From Viscum album (Eukaryota; Streptophyta; Magnoliopsida; Santalales; Viscaceae): 64,000 bases of DNA. The position numbers and the translations under genes are program-made. The notes beneath the pieces are model-generated. The model worked only from the letters and a program-made list of their open reading frames with translations. It did no database searches and had not been told where the DNA came from. How positions within the stretch are numbered: position 1 is the stretch's first letter; each line of letters opens with the position of its first letter. Where the stretch lies: contig OY728159.1 of the NCBI GenBank assembly GCA_963277665.1, positions 1,018,615,343-1,018,679,342 on the forward strand, read 5' to 3'. Positions 49,109 to 60,739 of the stretch are shown here, one piece after another.

Positions 49109-50470
49109 CGAGTTCAGTTCTACCAAAGAACTAGTGCTTTGTTCTTTTCTGTGTGGAAATAGTGTTATGTGTTATGAGTGTGGTTTTTAGTTTGGGGAGT
49201 CTAGTGTTTTTGCGGCGGATGAAGTATCCATACAGCAGGACCCTGAGTTCTGATTTCTGACTCAGCGCACGAAAACATTGATTGCATGTTTTTTTTAAAA
49301 AAATTTCTTTTTATTTCTTGGGAGTCTGCACACCAGGTATAACTTAATGACCATGGAACACTTGTTCCTTATTTGGATGTCGCTGCTAAGATAGCCTCCT
49401 AGGTTTCCTGAGAAATTACACGATGGCGGTCTATTGAGCAATGAGGCCTCGGTGCAGGTCCCCAATACGATATTGGCACCGTCTGGTGGTGTACCAGAAA
49501 CACCACTTCCCATTAGTCATTTGTTTTTACATGTCCCACCAGCAGAGGGTTCACGCTGACTGATCGTGTGGCATGAGTTCTAGCAGCAGAGGCCTCTAAG
49601 GTTCCAAGGTGAGAAGGACCTGCAGTCAGCGGAGGACTGGCTGATGGATGTGGCCGGAGTTTTTTTCCTAGTTGAGACACTAGTAGAGAAGATGTTAATC
49701 TTAGATTCTAGTCTTTTCTAGTGAGTAATGATGATGATGGTATGCATGGTGATGAATATTCAGTGCGTGGACCGTTGCTCGAGATATTACCTTCGTGTAG
49801 TGTGTCATCTATATCATTATCTATTGGTCATCATTTATTACCGGTAGTATGGGTAGAGGATACGTATAGGCTTAGTTCATTGCACATGATTCAGCATCAG
49901 ATACCGCTTAGGTTCCGAGGTGATCCCAACTCACAAGCTACTAAGGAATGGCTTGAGGAGGTGGATGAGAGATCCCTATAGATTCTATAGCTTCGGTAGG
50001 ACGACATGTTGGTAGCTGAGTATTCATTGAGGTGTACCGACCATCCAAGTTTCTCAATGAATGCAGTACGATCAGTGCTTTAGGGATCAGATGTCAGATT
50101 GATGTGTGTTTAGGGACATCTAAGCCAGAAATACTCCTCTATGCCTTCCTACTTATGTTAGGGTGCTAATGAAAACCTTTGAGGTTGAATGTTTTTTGGC
50201 TGAGAGAATACATCCAGTGAATGTTTGCTGTATGAAAGTAGGGAAATGATTCCAGTCTCGAATAGTTGGGCATGTAAACTATTTCGGGATAAGGAAGTGA
50301 TAGGGGTAGATTAATCTGTAGGGCAGAAGATGTGGAAGTGGAGCTAAGAGATAGCATGAGGTGGTATACTTTTCGAAAAGTTACAACCAGCACCTCAATG
50401 TTGTCCCCACCATGTTCCAGGAGCTGTGGGATAGGGGAAGGGAGTAGCTATATGCGATCAAGGAGTGTGA
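49109..50470 (+). pseudogene. gag relic of element B
   Basis: Two gag-N-like motifs follow each other. At about 49590-49715 the frame reads RFQGEKDLQSAEDWLMDVAG..LVETLVEKMLIL. At about 49905-49980 it reads IPLRFRGDPNSQATKEWLEEVDERSL, then AEYSLRCTDH after stops. Both match the F.G..D...AE.WL...E signature of chromovirus gag. Around 50400-50460 CPHHVPGAV and VAIC are a possible relic of the zinc region. The frame 49721-49981 is the longest open piece. Confidence 0.7.
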
Positions 50471-50789
50471 CCCATGGACTCCAGGCATGATTATAGGTTC
50501 GAGATATTTCTATAAATAGTTTCCGTATAGACTAGGTATCCACAGTTCATACTCAGATTGACTATATTAGGCAAAAAGGATGTAGTTTATCTACAACGTG
50601 GGAATGGGGTTGTCATTGGTCGGTGAAAAAGGAATCCCAGGAAGTACATGATAAACTAATGCATAGGAGGGTGTGACCGATCACTCTTGAGTCATCCAGA
50701 CTTACCCTCATGGAAGAAGGAGTTTTCAGTTTTTAGTTCCAAACAAAAGTGGCAGGGCATGGGTATATCTTTTCAAAATTTGTTTCCAG

Positions 50790-51235
50790 GATTACCACCC
50801 TAAAGGGAGAGGGACATCTGCTTTGGCTAGGTACTACCGGAGATTTTTACCCAAATTATCCAAGGTAGCAGCACCGTTGCCCACTTTGACAAAAAAAAGG
50901 GGGAGCCTTTCCTTCGGATAGAGAAGTGTCAATAGAGCATTCAGAAGCTGAGATAGAGACTCACAATTAAAACTATGCTACACATTCCTTGGAGTTAGAA
51001 GCAGTAGTCTTTGCGCAATAAATGTGGTGGAACTACTTGATGGGTGAACGGTTTATTTTTTACTATGATCACAGGAATCTCAGGTGTATCTTCTCACTAA
51101 AGGACCTGAACCCATGACATCGATAATGGATAGAGTTCCTCCAAGACTATGACATTGACATTTTCGATACTCTTGGGTAGGGGAACATGGTAGAAGACTC
51201 ACTCAACAAGAGGTATGGTCTACAACTACTAAGTG
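50790..51235 (+). pseudogene. RT C-terminus and RNase H relic of element B
   Basis: RYYRRFLPKLSKVAAPLPTL (about 50830-50890) matches the YYRRFI..FSKIA.PLT.L segment after the RT palm. NYATHSLELEAVVFAQ, a stop, MWWNYLMGERFIFYYDHRNL and then EFLQDYDIDIFD (about 50970-51165) match the RNase H end (NYPTHDLELAAVVFALK.WRHYLYG..F.V.TDHKSL and LL.DYD). The catalytic first part (VYTDAS..) is missing. MVEDSLNKR near 51190 matches NVVADALSR. Confidence 0.8.
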
Positions 51236-51469
51236 AGGAGTCATAGCATCTAGTCTCACTACATATATCCTTCAAGGATAAAGATGGAGTAGATATATCC
51301 CTTCTATGACTATCCCTCCCCCAACTCATCAGCACATTCGGGGGGGAATAGCTTGATTCATTGACTGCAAGGCCCGACGTGCTCTATCCTATGGATGGTC
51401 TCCTGAATAATTTTCTGAAGGATGGGAGCATGTCATCATCTTTAGAGGACGCACAATGGTACTATTGAA

Positions 51470-51710
51470 TCTTCAGATGGAAGTGTTGATGGAGATCCAT
51501 ACATCCTCTTTAAAGGTACATCCTAGAGTGGTGAAGAAGTATCAGGACATCCAGCGTCGGAATTGATGTTCTGGGATGAAGAAAGGAGTGACATAGTTTA
51601 TATCATTATGCCTCACTTGTTAGAAAGTGAAAACTGATCAGAGCTGGCAGAAGTATTATTCCAATAGGGGGAGTGAGACCATGTCTTCCTACGGGTCTCG
51701 CCTCGATGTT
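51470..51710 (+). pseudogene. Integrase zinc-domain relic of element B
   Basis: SSLKVHPRVVKKYQDIQRRN, a stop, CSGMKKGVT, a stop, FISLCLTC, a stop, KVKTDQ matches the H2C2 domain (S.Y.IHPG.TKMY.DL...FWW.GMK.DV..FV..C..CQQVK.EH). One His and both Cys positions are recognisable. The DDE core that should follow is absent; sequence jumps to the C-terminal region near 51720. Confidence 0.75.
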
Positions 51711-51714
51711 GTTT

Positions 51715-52122
51715 GCAGAGATTTGGCTGAGGTGGAAAGTAATCTCTGAGGTTCATCAGACCTTTCTCGATTCTCAGTAGAGTGGGCGAGGTGGTGTACT
51801 GTCTATCTATTTCCCCACATATGCATTGGGGGCATAATGTTTACCATGTGTCGCACCTGAGGAGATGTGTGCATCATCCATCGCATGTTATCAACTAGGG
51901 AGAGTTTTTCTTTGAAGATGAGGTTACTTTTACGGGGTTCCCGGTGGAGTTTTAGGATCAATAGGATATGGTCCTTAATGGGTGGTTGACACCTCTGGTG
52001 AAAGTTTTATAGCATCATGTGAAACTCTAGGAGAGAACATGGGAGTGGGAGGCTCATATTCGAGCTCATTACCCCCATTTGTTTCCTTAGTCCATGTTTT
52101 TACTTTTGGGGACGTAACTCCC
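51715..52122 (+). pseudogene. pol C-terminus relic of element B
   Basis: VYHVSHLRRCVHHPSHVIN (about 51840-51895) matches VFHVSMLRKYVPDPSHVI, followed by FEDEVTFTGFPVEF and, after stops, LTPLVKVL, a stop, ERTWEWEAHIRAHYPHLFP (about 51985-52085), the chromovirus pol end (ATWE.E..MR..YPHLF). The final part lacks the W.NH residues. No full chromodomain fold can be claimed. Confidence 0.8.
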
Positions 52123-52136
52123 AGAGGTGGAGAGAA
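52123..52136 (+). other. Polypurine tract of element B
   Basis: AGAGGTGGAGAGAA directly precedes the TGTAATTTCC start of the 3' LTR. Confidence 0.85.
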
Positions 52137-55100
52137 TGTAATTTCCCGGATTTTTTGTAATTTTTTTTATTTATATAGAATTATTTCAAGACCGTGAAAT
52201 CTGACGGCATGTGATTCTGAGGAACGGGGTGCCCAGAATGATCCATCAAAGTATTTCTAAACATTAAATAGCATGCATAATCAGTTTTCAATAAAAAGTA
52301 GAATAGGTCCAAAACAGTTTCCCAGATCAAAAATAGAAGGTCACCATTGCATTCAGGTTGGCGGGTTTACCCTAGGTGTGACTTAAGTTTAGTTGGTGCA
52401 TGCCTCCTGTGAGAAAACCTGAAAATGGTATAACCCTAAATAAAATAATTAAATAAAGCTATTTTATTTTTCAAATGCTTATTACTCATGAATAGTATAT
52501 CGTATTCAAAATCCATGAGCACCACTGAACATGTGAAGGTATTCTCTCTTTAGGATGATTCTAACATTGGTCAGTGCGGGCCACTAGTGAAAGCTATTTT
52601 TTGGCTGTAAATAAAATAATTGACAATTATTTTATTGTAAAATACATAACTTCTAAACAATAACTCAAATTGGAAATCTGAGAGTACCGTTGGGATTATT
52701 GGGCCGTGTTTCACTTAGGCAGAGGTCAAACAAGACTGGAGCAGGTCGAGGGTTACTATTAATAATTTACTGAATTTTTTTTGGGTATGTCCAGTAATCA
52801 CGTGAGCAGAATTTTCTATCTTTTGAACCGTTGTTCAAATTAAAAATCTGAGGGAACCATAGAATCTGCAGTGCCCGGATTTACATAAGATATGTTTTAC
52901 TTTGACCGTTGTAGGTTTGAAGAAAAAGAAAGTTTTTGGAACTATTTAATAGAATAAATAAAATATCATCCTTATTTTATTTTTATTCTATTACTCCAAT
53001 GGAATAGTGGTAAGGTGGGACTGGAGATGTTTCAATATAAGAAATGGCTTGACCCTCCAATCTACCTAAGAGAAACATTGGGGGGAATTTGAAAGATTCC
53101 TAATTACTTAGCCACCATTAAATTCCAACGTCGTTACTTACCCTCCCACTCTCCTATATATTTGATGTTCGGGGGGAGGTACAAGCATAGTTTCCCCAAG
53201 CAAAGAAGTGATAAGGGAGAAAATGATGCATAACACTTAGAAGATGAAGCCAAACTAGCAGGAGGTGACAGGCGACACCAAACCATGAACCGAGGGACGA
53301 CGTGTGAGTGTCGTCATTGGGAACAAGTTGCAAAAAAACGAAGAACACAATCTACCTTTAATCCACATATGCTCTCCAACGGGTTTCGATTTAGGGGTTT
53401 ATTTTTCATTTGTGAATTTTTTTTGATTCCCTCTTCCCCATTCATTAAATTATATGAAGAACCCTTGTCAACCGACTAACGGGATGACCCATAATTCATT
53501 CATCTTTGTGGGAGGTTTTTGCGGGGGGTCTTGTGGGGTTTAACTTGTTTTTTAATGCAATTTCTTATTCAACCCCTTTTAAATTTATCCCCCATGTTTA
53601 TTAGCTAACACGGAGGGCACGTGCCTAATTAATACAACCCAAACCCTCCACCACTTTTCTATATCCTTGTGCCTCCACGGAAGACCAACAACATGATGAA
53701 ACTGACCAGCTACGTGGTGGGTAGCGCGTTGATGCATGGTTAAAGAGGAGGTCATGGCAGAAATCCATAACAGTCGTCAGAGCGGTCGGCACCGATAGGC
53801 CATGGAGGAGTTACGGTGCATCGTCGCACACCACCGGTGTGCAAACAAGTCGTTGATCGTCATCGTGGTAGTCGAAGAAGGCAACCAGCTCATCGGCCAG
53901 CCATAGAAGGGAAGGGTGGCACACTGTCTCATGCGGTCGGAGAACAGAAGACCACAACCAAAGCCACATCGAAGGAGGTGGAACACGTGCCTTCGGTGGG
54001 TTCCGTGGTGACCGAGCGTCTCCCACGTGTGGTCACCACTTCAATGACCGAACAAAAATTGGCCATTCAGGATCATGGGGGAGTGGATCCCCCTAGATGC
54101 ATAGTGGAAGCACAGTGAGCCACACCCTTCGCGGCTAGAACCCCCTCCAATGGGCTGCCTGCCCGGTGGGACGCTGCCCGGTGGGCACCGCTCAGCGGGC
54201 CGGCCCATGCCCCACCGCGGGTTGGGCCTCCCCTTAGAAGGCACCGCCCTATACGACACAGGCCTCCCTTGACGGACGCCCCTTTTTTCTCACCACATCC
54301 ACTGCGGCCCATCACAGACCAGGTCGGGCTGGGTTGGTCCAAACAGGTCAGACCAGACCTTTTCCCAAAAACACATAAAGGGACTTATCCTGAGAACCAG
54401 ATGTCTGTTTGACAAACCATCTATAGCGTTGATATCCTTTGAGTGACATGGTCCTTTTGACATACACAATGAAAGTTTTGATAAAAATGGAGTACTGTTG
54501 GGTTGGATCGCACCTGAATTCAACTGGGCCCTTCGCACTAAAATTCCAATAACACACAGACCGAGCATCTGATTGATGAGCTCTCTCTTGCATTGGAATC
54601 CTTATGACATGGCAGATCATCAGTTTACTTCCTTGTGAGACTTTGTACCAACTTTAATATGACTGATGGCTTAAGGACCGTTTCTCCCAAGCATGCTATT
54701 TACAGAACCCTACGACTGGTTGAGACCTGAAGACTGCATAACGATGGCCAAGGTGGGAACCGGCTCTGTGTGACCCTACATGCTCATGGTGGGAAGAAGC
54801 CCAGTGTGACCCAGCATGCCCATGGTACCCATTATGGATAAGTACCACAACAGTTCAAGGTTAGTGGGAAGAAGCTCTGTGTGACCCGACATGCACTCTA
54901 TACTCAATAAAGGAGGAGTTCTCCAACAGTTGAGGAGTTTGAGGTTTGTGACTAAAGATTATATGGTCACTAACTTACAATATACATTGTGGTGGCTTAA
55001 ATGGATATAAAGATGTATTGAGTAGCATGAGCAGTAGTTTTCTCAAGAAGACTACATATGGAACCCTAAGGTTGGATGAGACATGAAGACTGCTTGATGA

Positions 55101-56033
55101 TTGGCCCAGTGGGAAGTGGCTCTGTGTGACCTAGCAGGCCCATGGTTGGGAGCGTCTCTGTGTGACCCAGTTTACCCATGTTACTCGAAAGGTGGAGTAC
55201 CTCAGTTCGGCCAAGGTGGGAAGTGGTACATTGTGACCCAGCATGCCCATGGTGGGAAGAGGCTCTATGTGACCCAGCATGCCCATGGTACCCCTCTGGG
55301 ATGGGTACCACAACAGTTAAAGGTTAGTGGTAAGTTGCTCTATGTGACCTGGCAGGCCCACTGTACTCAATATAGGAGGAGTTATCCCACATCATATTAG
55401 CTCGATGATGTGATAACCCTACTACCATTGACCTAAAATGATACCTTATGGGAGCTGACTTGTGTTCTGTGCTTTTGCTTAATGCTTTGTGGTTTTTCCA
55501 TTGTGGAACTCTTGGAGACCTACAAGGGTCTTGGGGTCCCTAATGTGTATTGTTATACTCACCCCTACATGGGATTAACCCAGACCTAGTTGTGTCTGGT
55601 ACAGACGATGTACATCATTGATTGTGGCTGATGCTGATAGGACTGGGCGATGGTTGGAGCGAGACCTTGTTGGCGTGATGTGATGCAGGGACATCAGATC
55701 GTTAGTTGTACCTACCCTTCAGGCAGGATCCATGGTGAATGATCTTGAGTTGCCTTTCATTTTTCAGCTGTTTTGTAATTTTTTAGTTGTACTTGGAATT
55801 TTTCGATTGGGCTTGTATACCAGCCACCTTTACTTTCATTACTCATTACTACATTGTTTTACTTCAAAATTTCTTTTTTTTTTTGCGTTCTACTCTATGA
55901 GTTTGTATAGGTTTAAAGGAAATGCCTTACCGTTTTAGGGATACAACTTTTTAGTGCTAGTCTCCAGCCCCTGGTCTATGGAAGGTGGGATTGGGGTAGT
56001 CACAACATGATCCCCGGAGGATGGGTGGTGACA
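52137..56033 (+). repeat. 3' LTR of element B
   Basis: It starts TGTAATTTCC and ends GGTGGTGACA with intact TG...CA. Relative to the 5' copy it keeps three more U3 repeat units (52385-52915). It then parallels the 5' LTR: TATA box 53153-53164, GC-rich block 53600-54360, ~356 bp tandem units (54660-55420, GAAGAC at 54729 and 55085, with about eight short GTGGGAAG..GCTCTGTGTGACC motifs) and a T-rich U5. Open frames on both strands at 53816-54620 and 55066-55400 fall in repeat or GC-rich parts. Confidence 0.92.
52320..52920 (+). repeat. Four-unit U3 repeat array (165-180 bp units)
   Basis: Diverged units are marked by a TCAAA-AT-(C)TGAG-ACC-like core near 52325, 52505, 52666 and 52836, each followed by a G..TT.. 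stretch and then by a variable AT-rich part containing AATAAAATAATT. The corresponding 5' LTR region (from about 45850) has one unit. Confidence 0.7.
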
Positions 56034-56038
56034 TATAT
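56034..56038. other. Right target-site duplication of element B
   Basis: TATAT, identical to 45658-45662. Confidence 0.7.
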
Positions 56039-56973
56039 GTAACACCACTACCAGCTAACTAGAGAGACAAATAGAAGTAGTAGGCCCCTACTAGGCTGTC
56101 CAGATACCTGATGGATGACCACCATCCATCCTGTGAGGCTAAAATGGAAATTTGGCGCTACTAGAACCACCAGATAGCTAGTGGAAACTGGTTTTACTTG
56201 TTTATCTCTACGCATCACGCCTTATAGCTGATGGATCCATGGAAAAAACTATAATACTTTTCTATAATGAAAAGTAGCAATTTTAGGTAGTCCCCACCAT
56301 CCTTTTTCCCTTCCAATAGATCAATTCGAACCTAAAACCCGGAATAATCACCAAATGACTATGGAAGTCTATAAATACTTCTCTAATAAGTCATTTACAA
56401 TTATGATTTATATATTTATCATTCATGAGTTATTTTGAGCCGCTTTATTAGAATAATTTCCTTATATCACCTTTTATTACTTTTCTTATATTTTATTTTT
56501 TCAATTTTCTTATGAGATATTGAGGGTGGATTATAAAGGTTTTGGAAAAAGTAAAAACAATTTCCCCTTATTATTCTTAAGTGATAAAATACCCCCAAAG
56601 TGAGGCTGCATTGGGTTTCATTATCAAACACTAAAAAGATAGTGTTTAATTGGGTTTATTACATTCTCCATTAAAAAGAATAATAGTTTTTAAATTTATC
56701 AGGTATATTGGGTACCATTAAAGACAAAGGATTAAAATATACATCTAACTAATATTTATGAGAGGATATATAGACACTCATACTGTATATTTTACACACT
56801 CTATTATCATCTTTCTTTGTCTATTAGATATCTTCTCTATTTTTATACCAATATATTTTGAGAAGTGAATATTTGTTTATATTAATTTATATCATAACAA
56901 AATATTTATATCAAATTGTTTTATTTTTATTTATAAACTGTTATTCACCACTCAATACTTACTCATATGAACA
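56039..56973 (+). repeat. 5' LTR of the copia element, right fragment
   Basis: It resumes the LTR after element B: ACCACTACCAGCTAACTAG..GACAAATAGAAG..GCCCCTACTAGG aligns with the 3' LTR at 62164-62217 (CTACCACCGGCTAGGTAG..GACCAAATAGAAG..TCCCCTACGAGG). It has a candidate TATA box TATAAATA at 56370-56377 and ends with ACA at 56973, one base before the PBS. Confidence 0.75.
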
Positions 56974-56974
56974 A

Positions 56975-56988
56975 TCGGTATTAGATCC
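56975..56988 (+). other. Decayed primer-binding site of the copia element
   Basis: TCGGTATTAGATCC resembles TTGGTATCAGAGCC, the tRNA-Met complement found in SIRE-type elements, with three changes. Confidence 0.6.
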
Positions 56989-56989
56989 A

Positions 56990-58160
56990 TCCATGGTTTG
57001 AGAAAGGATCAATTACCAATAATACTCTCAGATTTGGATGATTGAGAGCATATGTATCTTTCAGAAATACCAAGCTCATTCATATGACTTTAGATTTATT
57101 ATTAAGTATATTTATATGTTTTTTGATGTGTTTTAATTTTTACTAATAGCTAGGGTGGGGATTGTGGTTGGGCCTTTCATCCTTGGGCCTGAAATGGACA
57201 TTTATTAAGGAACAGTGCCTCTGTGTCTATGAACAATATAATGGTTATGCCTCAACTTGTAAAAGTGGATTTCCAAAATGAATAAAAATAGATAAGCCTT
57301 ATGATATTAAAACAGATATTATAACGTTTAAACTAGATGAAAAAGAAATGAATTCCATTAATTGGGGTCAATATGAAAATGAATATATTCATATTTCCAC
57401 AAAGAAAATTATATATGATATTTTTAAACTTCATGAAGCCACATGAAAAGAACCTAATAATGTCAATGACACTAGGCATTACATGTATCATGAAGTATTT
57501 GAAATTTTTACCATACATACTAATGAATGAGTTGAAAAATGTTCACTCGCTTTAATGATATCATTGAATGTTAAAAATCTATTTGTGATGATCTTTATAT
57601 AGAAACTCTTATAGAGAATATACTTTGGGCGATTCCATGTCATGGTCACTTAATTTTATTATAATTCAAGAGGTAAAGGATACCAAGAACATTTTTCTAG
57701 AAGAACTAATTGGTTTTATCATGACATATGAGTTTAAAATTAGGATATATATTAAAAAATAAGTAAATTAAGATATATAATAATAGGAAAATAAGACTAT
57801 TTTTTTAATGATGTTGATGATAACTCTTCCATTAGTGACATTGGAATTTCTCTCTTATCCAAAAAGATAATAAAATCATCTAGAAGATGAAATATTTTCC
57901 TTGTTCCCTAAAAGGAGATTCAACATAAAGAATCATAGGTATCAGTATATGAATGAAGAAGAAGTGAAAAATCAAACTGGAGTACCCCACATTAAAAAAT
58001 AAGGTGAAATAAAAAATAAAATCAAGAAAGACTTAAATGTTTTTACATGGAGTCATAGTGATAACTCTCTCTCTCTCTCTCTCTCTTAAATATAATTAAG
58101 TGATGATAGTTCCAAATTTCTCATGGAAAAAATTGAATTAGACATTGATTAAAAATTTAA
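56990..58160 (+). pseudogene. gag relic of the copia element
   Basis: The clearest segment, about 57665-57760, reads IQEVKDTKNIFLEELIGFIMTYEFKI in two adjacent pieces and matches the SIRE gag signature (AIQEAKDL..L.LEELIGSLMTYE). Before it, 57540-57640 has stops but retains an ILWAIPCH-like counterpart of ILR.LP. Near 58015-58065 NKIKKDLNVFTWSHSDNS matches the K.KKALKATW.DSD region at the gag C-terminus. A perfect (CT)11 run at 58065-58086 sits where the acidic/Ser-rich codons would be. The overlapping minus-strand frame at 57333-57518 is a shadow. Confidence 0.8.
58065..58086. repeat. (CT)11 microsatellite
   Basis: Eleven uninterrupted CT units inside the copia gag C-terminus relic. Confidence 0.98.
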
Positions 58161-58169
58161 TAAGATAAA

Positions 58170-58335
58170 ATCCCAAGGAGATACCTAGTATATGAATAGA
58201 GGATTCATAGGGAGTATGTTCATTCACTACTATGAGTTTAGCCATATTGAAATTCTTAATAGAGGCAATGTCACCATTAGTAAAACCTCCAGGAGTAAGG
58301 TCATCGAAATAAGTACCATTGAATTTTTTTAATTC
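58170..58335 (+). pseudogene. Protease relic of the copia element
   Basis: YMNRGFIGSMF stands where copia proteases have YLDSGCSRHMTG, so the catalytic Asp-Ser-Gly is Asn-Arg-Gly. GNVTISKTSRSKVIEI follows at the position of the usual GGKV.FGDN..G.I.G segment. Position just after gag supports the call. Confidence 0.6.
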
Positions 58336-58744
58336 TCTTAATACTAAATATATCGTATATTTTAAGGGTTTAGAATTTTTTTACTATTATAAAATCTTAT
58401 GATGGTGGTTTTAATGTTATTTTTTGAAAATAATTCCTATAATTGTTTTGAAAGCAAAGGAAATATTTTATTTCCAGCCTCTCGATAGAAAAATATTTAT
58501 GTTATTTATTTAAAATATACTTTAATCTAACACGTTAAGTGTCTGGTTTCACAAGATTTTGAGATAAGGATTTGGAATATATACATTTCTCATTTTTTAA
58601 CACACAAACATATCAAACTCCATTAAAATAAAATAATTTTATATCTTCATAAATTTTAATTCAGAAATGACATTTGTCTGTGAGACATTAGAATTTATTA
58701 AGAAATAAAAAACATCATGTTAATCTAAATTTTTTTCCACCTCA

Positions 58745-59370
58745 ATGGCCCTTAATCGTGTACATTTTTATCTATTTGGACTTACCAGAGTTTCGTGTGT
58801 AAGTGTTAAATCGCACACATTTGAAATTGTTGATGATTATATAATATATACTTATTTTAATTTCTCATCTCAAAAAAAAAGGCTTTTAGAGTCTTAGTTA
58901 AATATTCCATGAAGGTAGAAAATGAAACAAAATTTGAGATCATATCAATTCTGAGTGATCTGGGTGGATACTTTAAAAAAATTATTTTAATGAATAGTGT
59001 ACTTCATAAAGTTTTAATAATTCTCTTTCTAATCATTAGAATCCCAAAAAATGGGATTATTAAAATACATAATTGAACTCTGAAATTGATAGTAATAACT
59101 ATATTAAATGAACTTAAACTCCCTCAAAAAATTTGGGTTCAGTCAGTTAATACCAATTGTTATACCTTGAACCATTTTCTCATAAGACCCATCTATAAGT
59201 AGCTCCCTTATGAGATTTGGAAGGCCAAAAACATAAGATACGTATATTAAGGTTTTTGGGTGTATTTGATATATTATTTTCACTAGAGAAAATATAGGAA
59301 AATTTTACCCCAAATCTAATGAATGTAATTTTCATGGGTACTCTAACACAAGTAAAGAAAAAAAATCTAT
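58745..59370 (+). pseudogene. Integrase of the copia element (broken)
   Basis: LNRVHFYLFGLTRVSCVSVK (about 58752-58812) followed by FEIVDDYIIYTYF aligns with LLH.DLFGP...S..GK.Y.LVIVDDYSR.TWV, with the catalytic Asp of the first motif replaced by Tyr and the VDDY retained. KYSMKVENETKFEIISILSDLGGYF (about 58900-58975) matches the second motif (.RSDHGGEF); its Asp remains, His is Leu. The third region, about 59040-59120, matches PRTPQQNGVVERKNR with many stops. LEGQKHKIRIY, then GFWVYLIYYFH and, in a shifted frame, GKILPQI matches LWKGRKPN..Y..VFGC and G.F..K..E. Copia type is certain from motif order. Confidence 0.85.
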
Positions 59371-59884
59371 AAAAATGTACAAAGACCATAGAAGAATCAA
59401 TTCACATCAAATTTGATGAGAATTTTCCTAAACCTTGTCCTGAAATTGATGATGTTGAGATAGACCTAGAATAGTATTCCTTCAATAATCCACCTACTTA
59501 TAATAAAATAAATTATTAGAAATAACAACTATCTATCCAATTATCCCAGGCATGGGTAATGTCGAAAGAACATCCCATAAAAAATTATACGTGATTTTAA
59601 ATATGGTAATTCTACTAGAATATTATTTTTAGGTTATTTTAAACATCATTATTTTTTTCATATATAGAACCTCCAAATTTAGATGATTCCATTAATTTTG
59701 AAATTTGGGGACCAGAAATGTAAGTTGATTTAAACCAATTAAGAATGATTTTTTTTTGGATATTGTATAAGAAAAACATGAAAATCGGATTATTGGTACC
59801 AAATAGATTTTAAGGAAAAAGTTAGATTAGAGATAAAGTATCACTCATAGAAATTCTTTACACATTGATAAATATTATAATAAA

Positions 59885-60070
59885 GAAGAAGGCATTGATT
59901 GCAGTGAGACCAATACATCCATCAATCAACTAAGATCCACTCAAATAATATAGGAAGTTGTCACCAACAAAAATTATAATATTTTTCAAATTGATGTTAA
60001 AAGTGTTTTATTGAATTTTTATATTACCAAAAATGATTTTGTGGAAAAAACTCATAGTTTTAATGATTAA
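59885..60070 (+). pseudogene. RT fragment of the copia element
   Basis: EGIDCSETNTSINQLRSTQII, one stop, then IFQIDVKSVLLNFYITKNDFV matches the copia RT start EGIDY.ETFAPVARLE.IR followed by ..QMDVKSAFLNG.I.EEVYV. Several changes remove conserved residues (FAPVAR is NTSINQ). The YVDD palm and the rest of RT are not found between 60070 and 60735. Confidence 0.88.
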
Positions 60071-60739
60071 TAATTTTCAAATAATATTTTTTAAGTTAAG
60101 AAAGGATTTGTATGGTTTAAAATACACCACTCATACTTAGTAGTAGTAGTTTACTAAATACCTCTTAAAAATTATTTTAAAATTGGAAAAGTAAATTCAT
60201 CATTATTTTTAAAACATACGTAAATTGATTTACTTCTTTTTAAAATATTAACATTTATGTTATTTTTGGTTATATAAAATAATCTCTATGCATTTAATTT
60301 TTATATTTAACGATATAATTATTTAAATGAGTTTAATGGTAGAATTAAATTATTCCCTTTGTTTTTCAAATTCACTAAATATGGATGGTATTTTTCTAAT
60401 ACAAGGAACATAAACTATTTAACCTTAATTTTCTTGCATGGATACATTAATGAAAATAAGTACACATATGAGTAATACTATTTTTCCAATGTCGGATGAA
60501 ATCTATAGAATGGTTTATTAGAATATTTATATATGTATGATTGGGAGTATTATATACCATATCGAAACCCGGCCAAATATTAATTTTAATATGTGTTTTT
60601 GTTCTTGTTTTTAATAAAACCCTTTTAAATATCATGAAACATAACTTAATCATTTTTTAGATATTTTAATGGTTCTAAAAATATTTTCTTATTTTATCCA
60701 AAATATTTGTCATTTGAACTAACATATTTTCTAGTTGTA

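Larger units (their letters stand above)
45663..56033 (+). mobile_element. Element B: Ty3/gypsy deletion derivative with 3.4-3.9 kb LTRs
   Basis: The LTRs span 45663-49095 (3,433 bp) and 52137-56033 (3,897 bp). A perfect tRNA-Met PBS follows the left LTR, a purine tract precedes the right one, and TATAT flanks both ends. The interior is only 3,041 bp and keeps pieces of gag, the RT/RNase H junction, RNase H, the integrase zinc domain and the pol C-terminus; protease, the RT palm and the integrase core are missing. It must have moved with proteins from another element, or lost these parts later. Of the 10.4 kb, over 70% is LTR. Confidence 0.92.

Noticed and set aside
53816..54620. Overlapping open frames on both strands in GC-rich DNA
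   Set aside because: High GC content removes stops in all frames. The equivalent block in the other LTR has different frames, so coding is unlikely.
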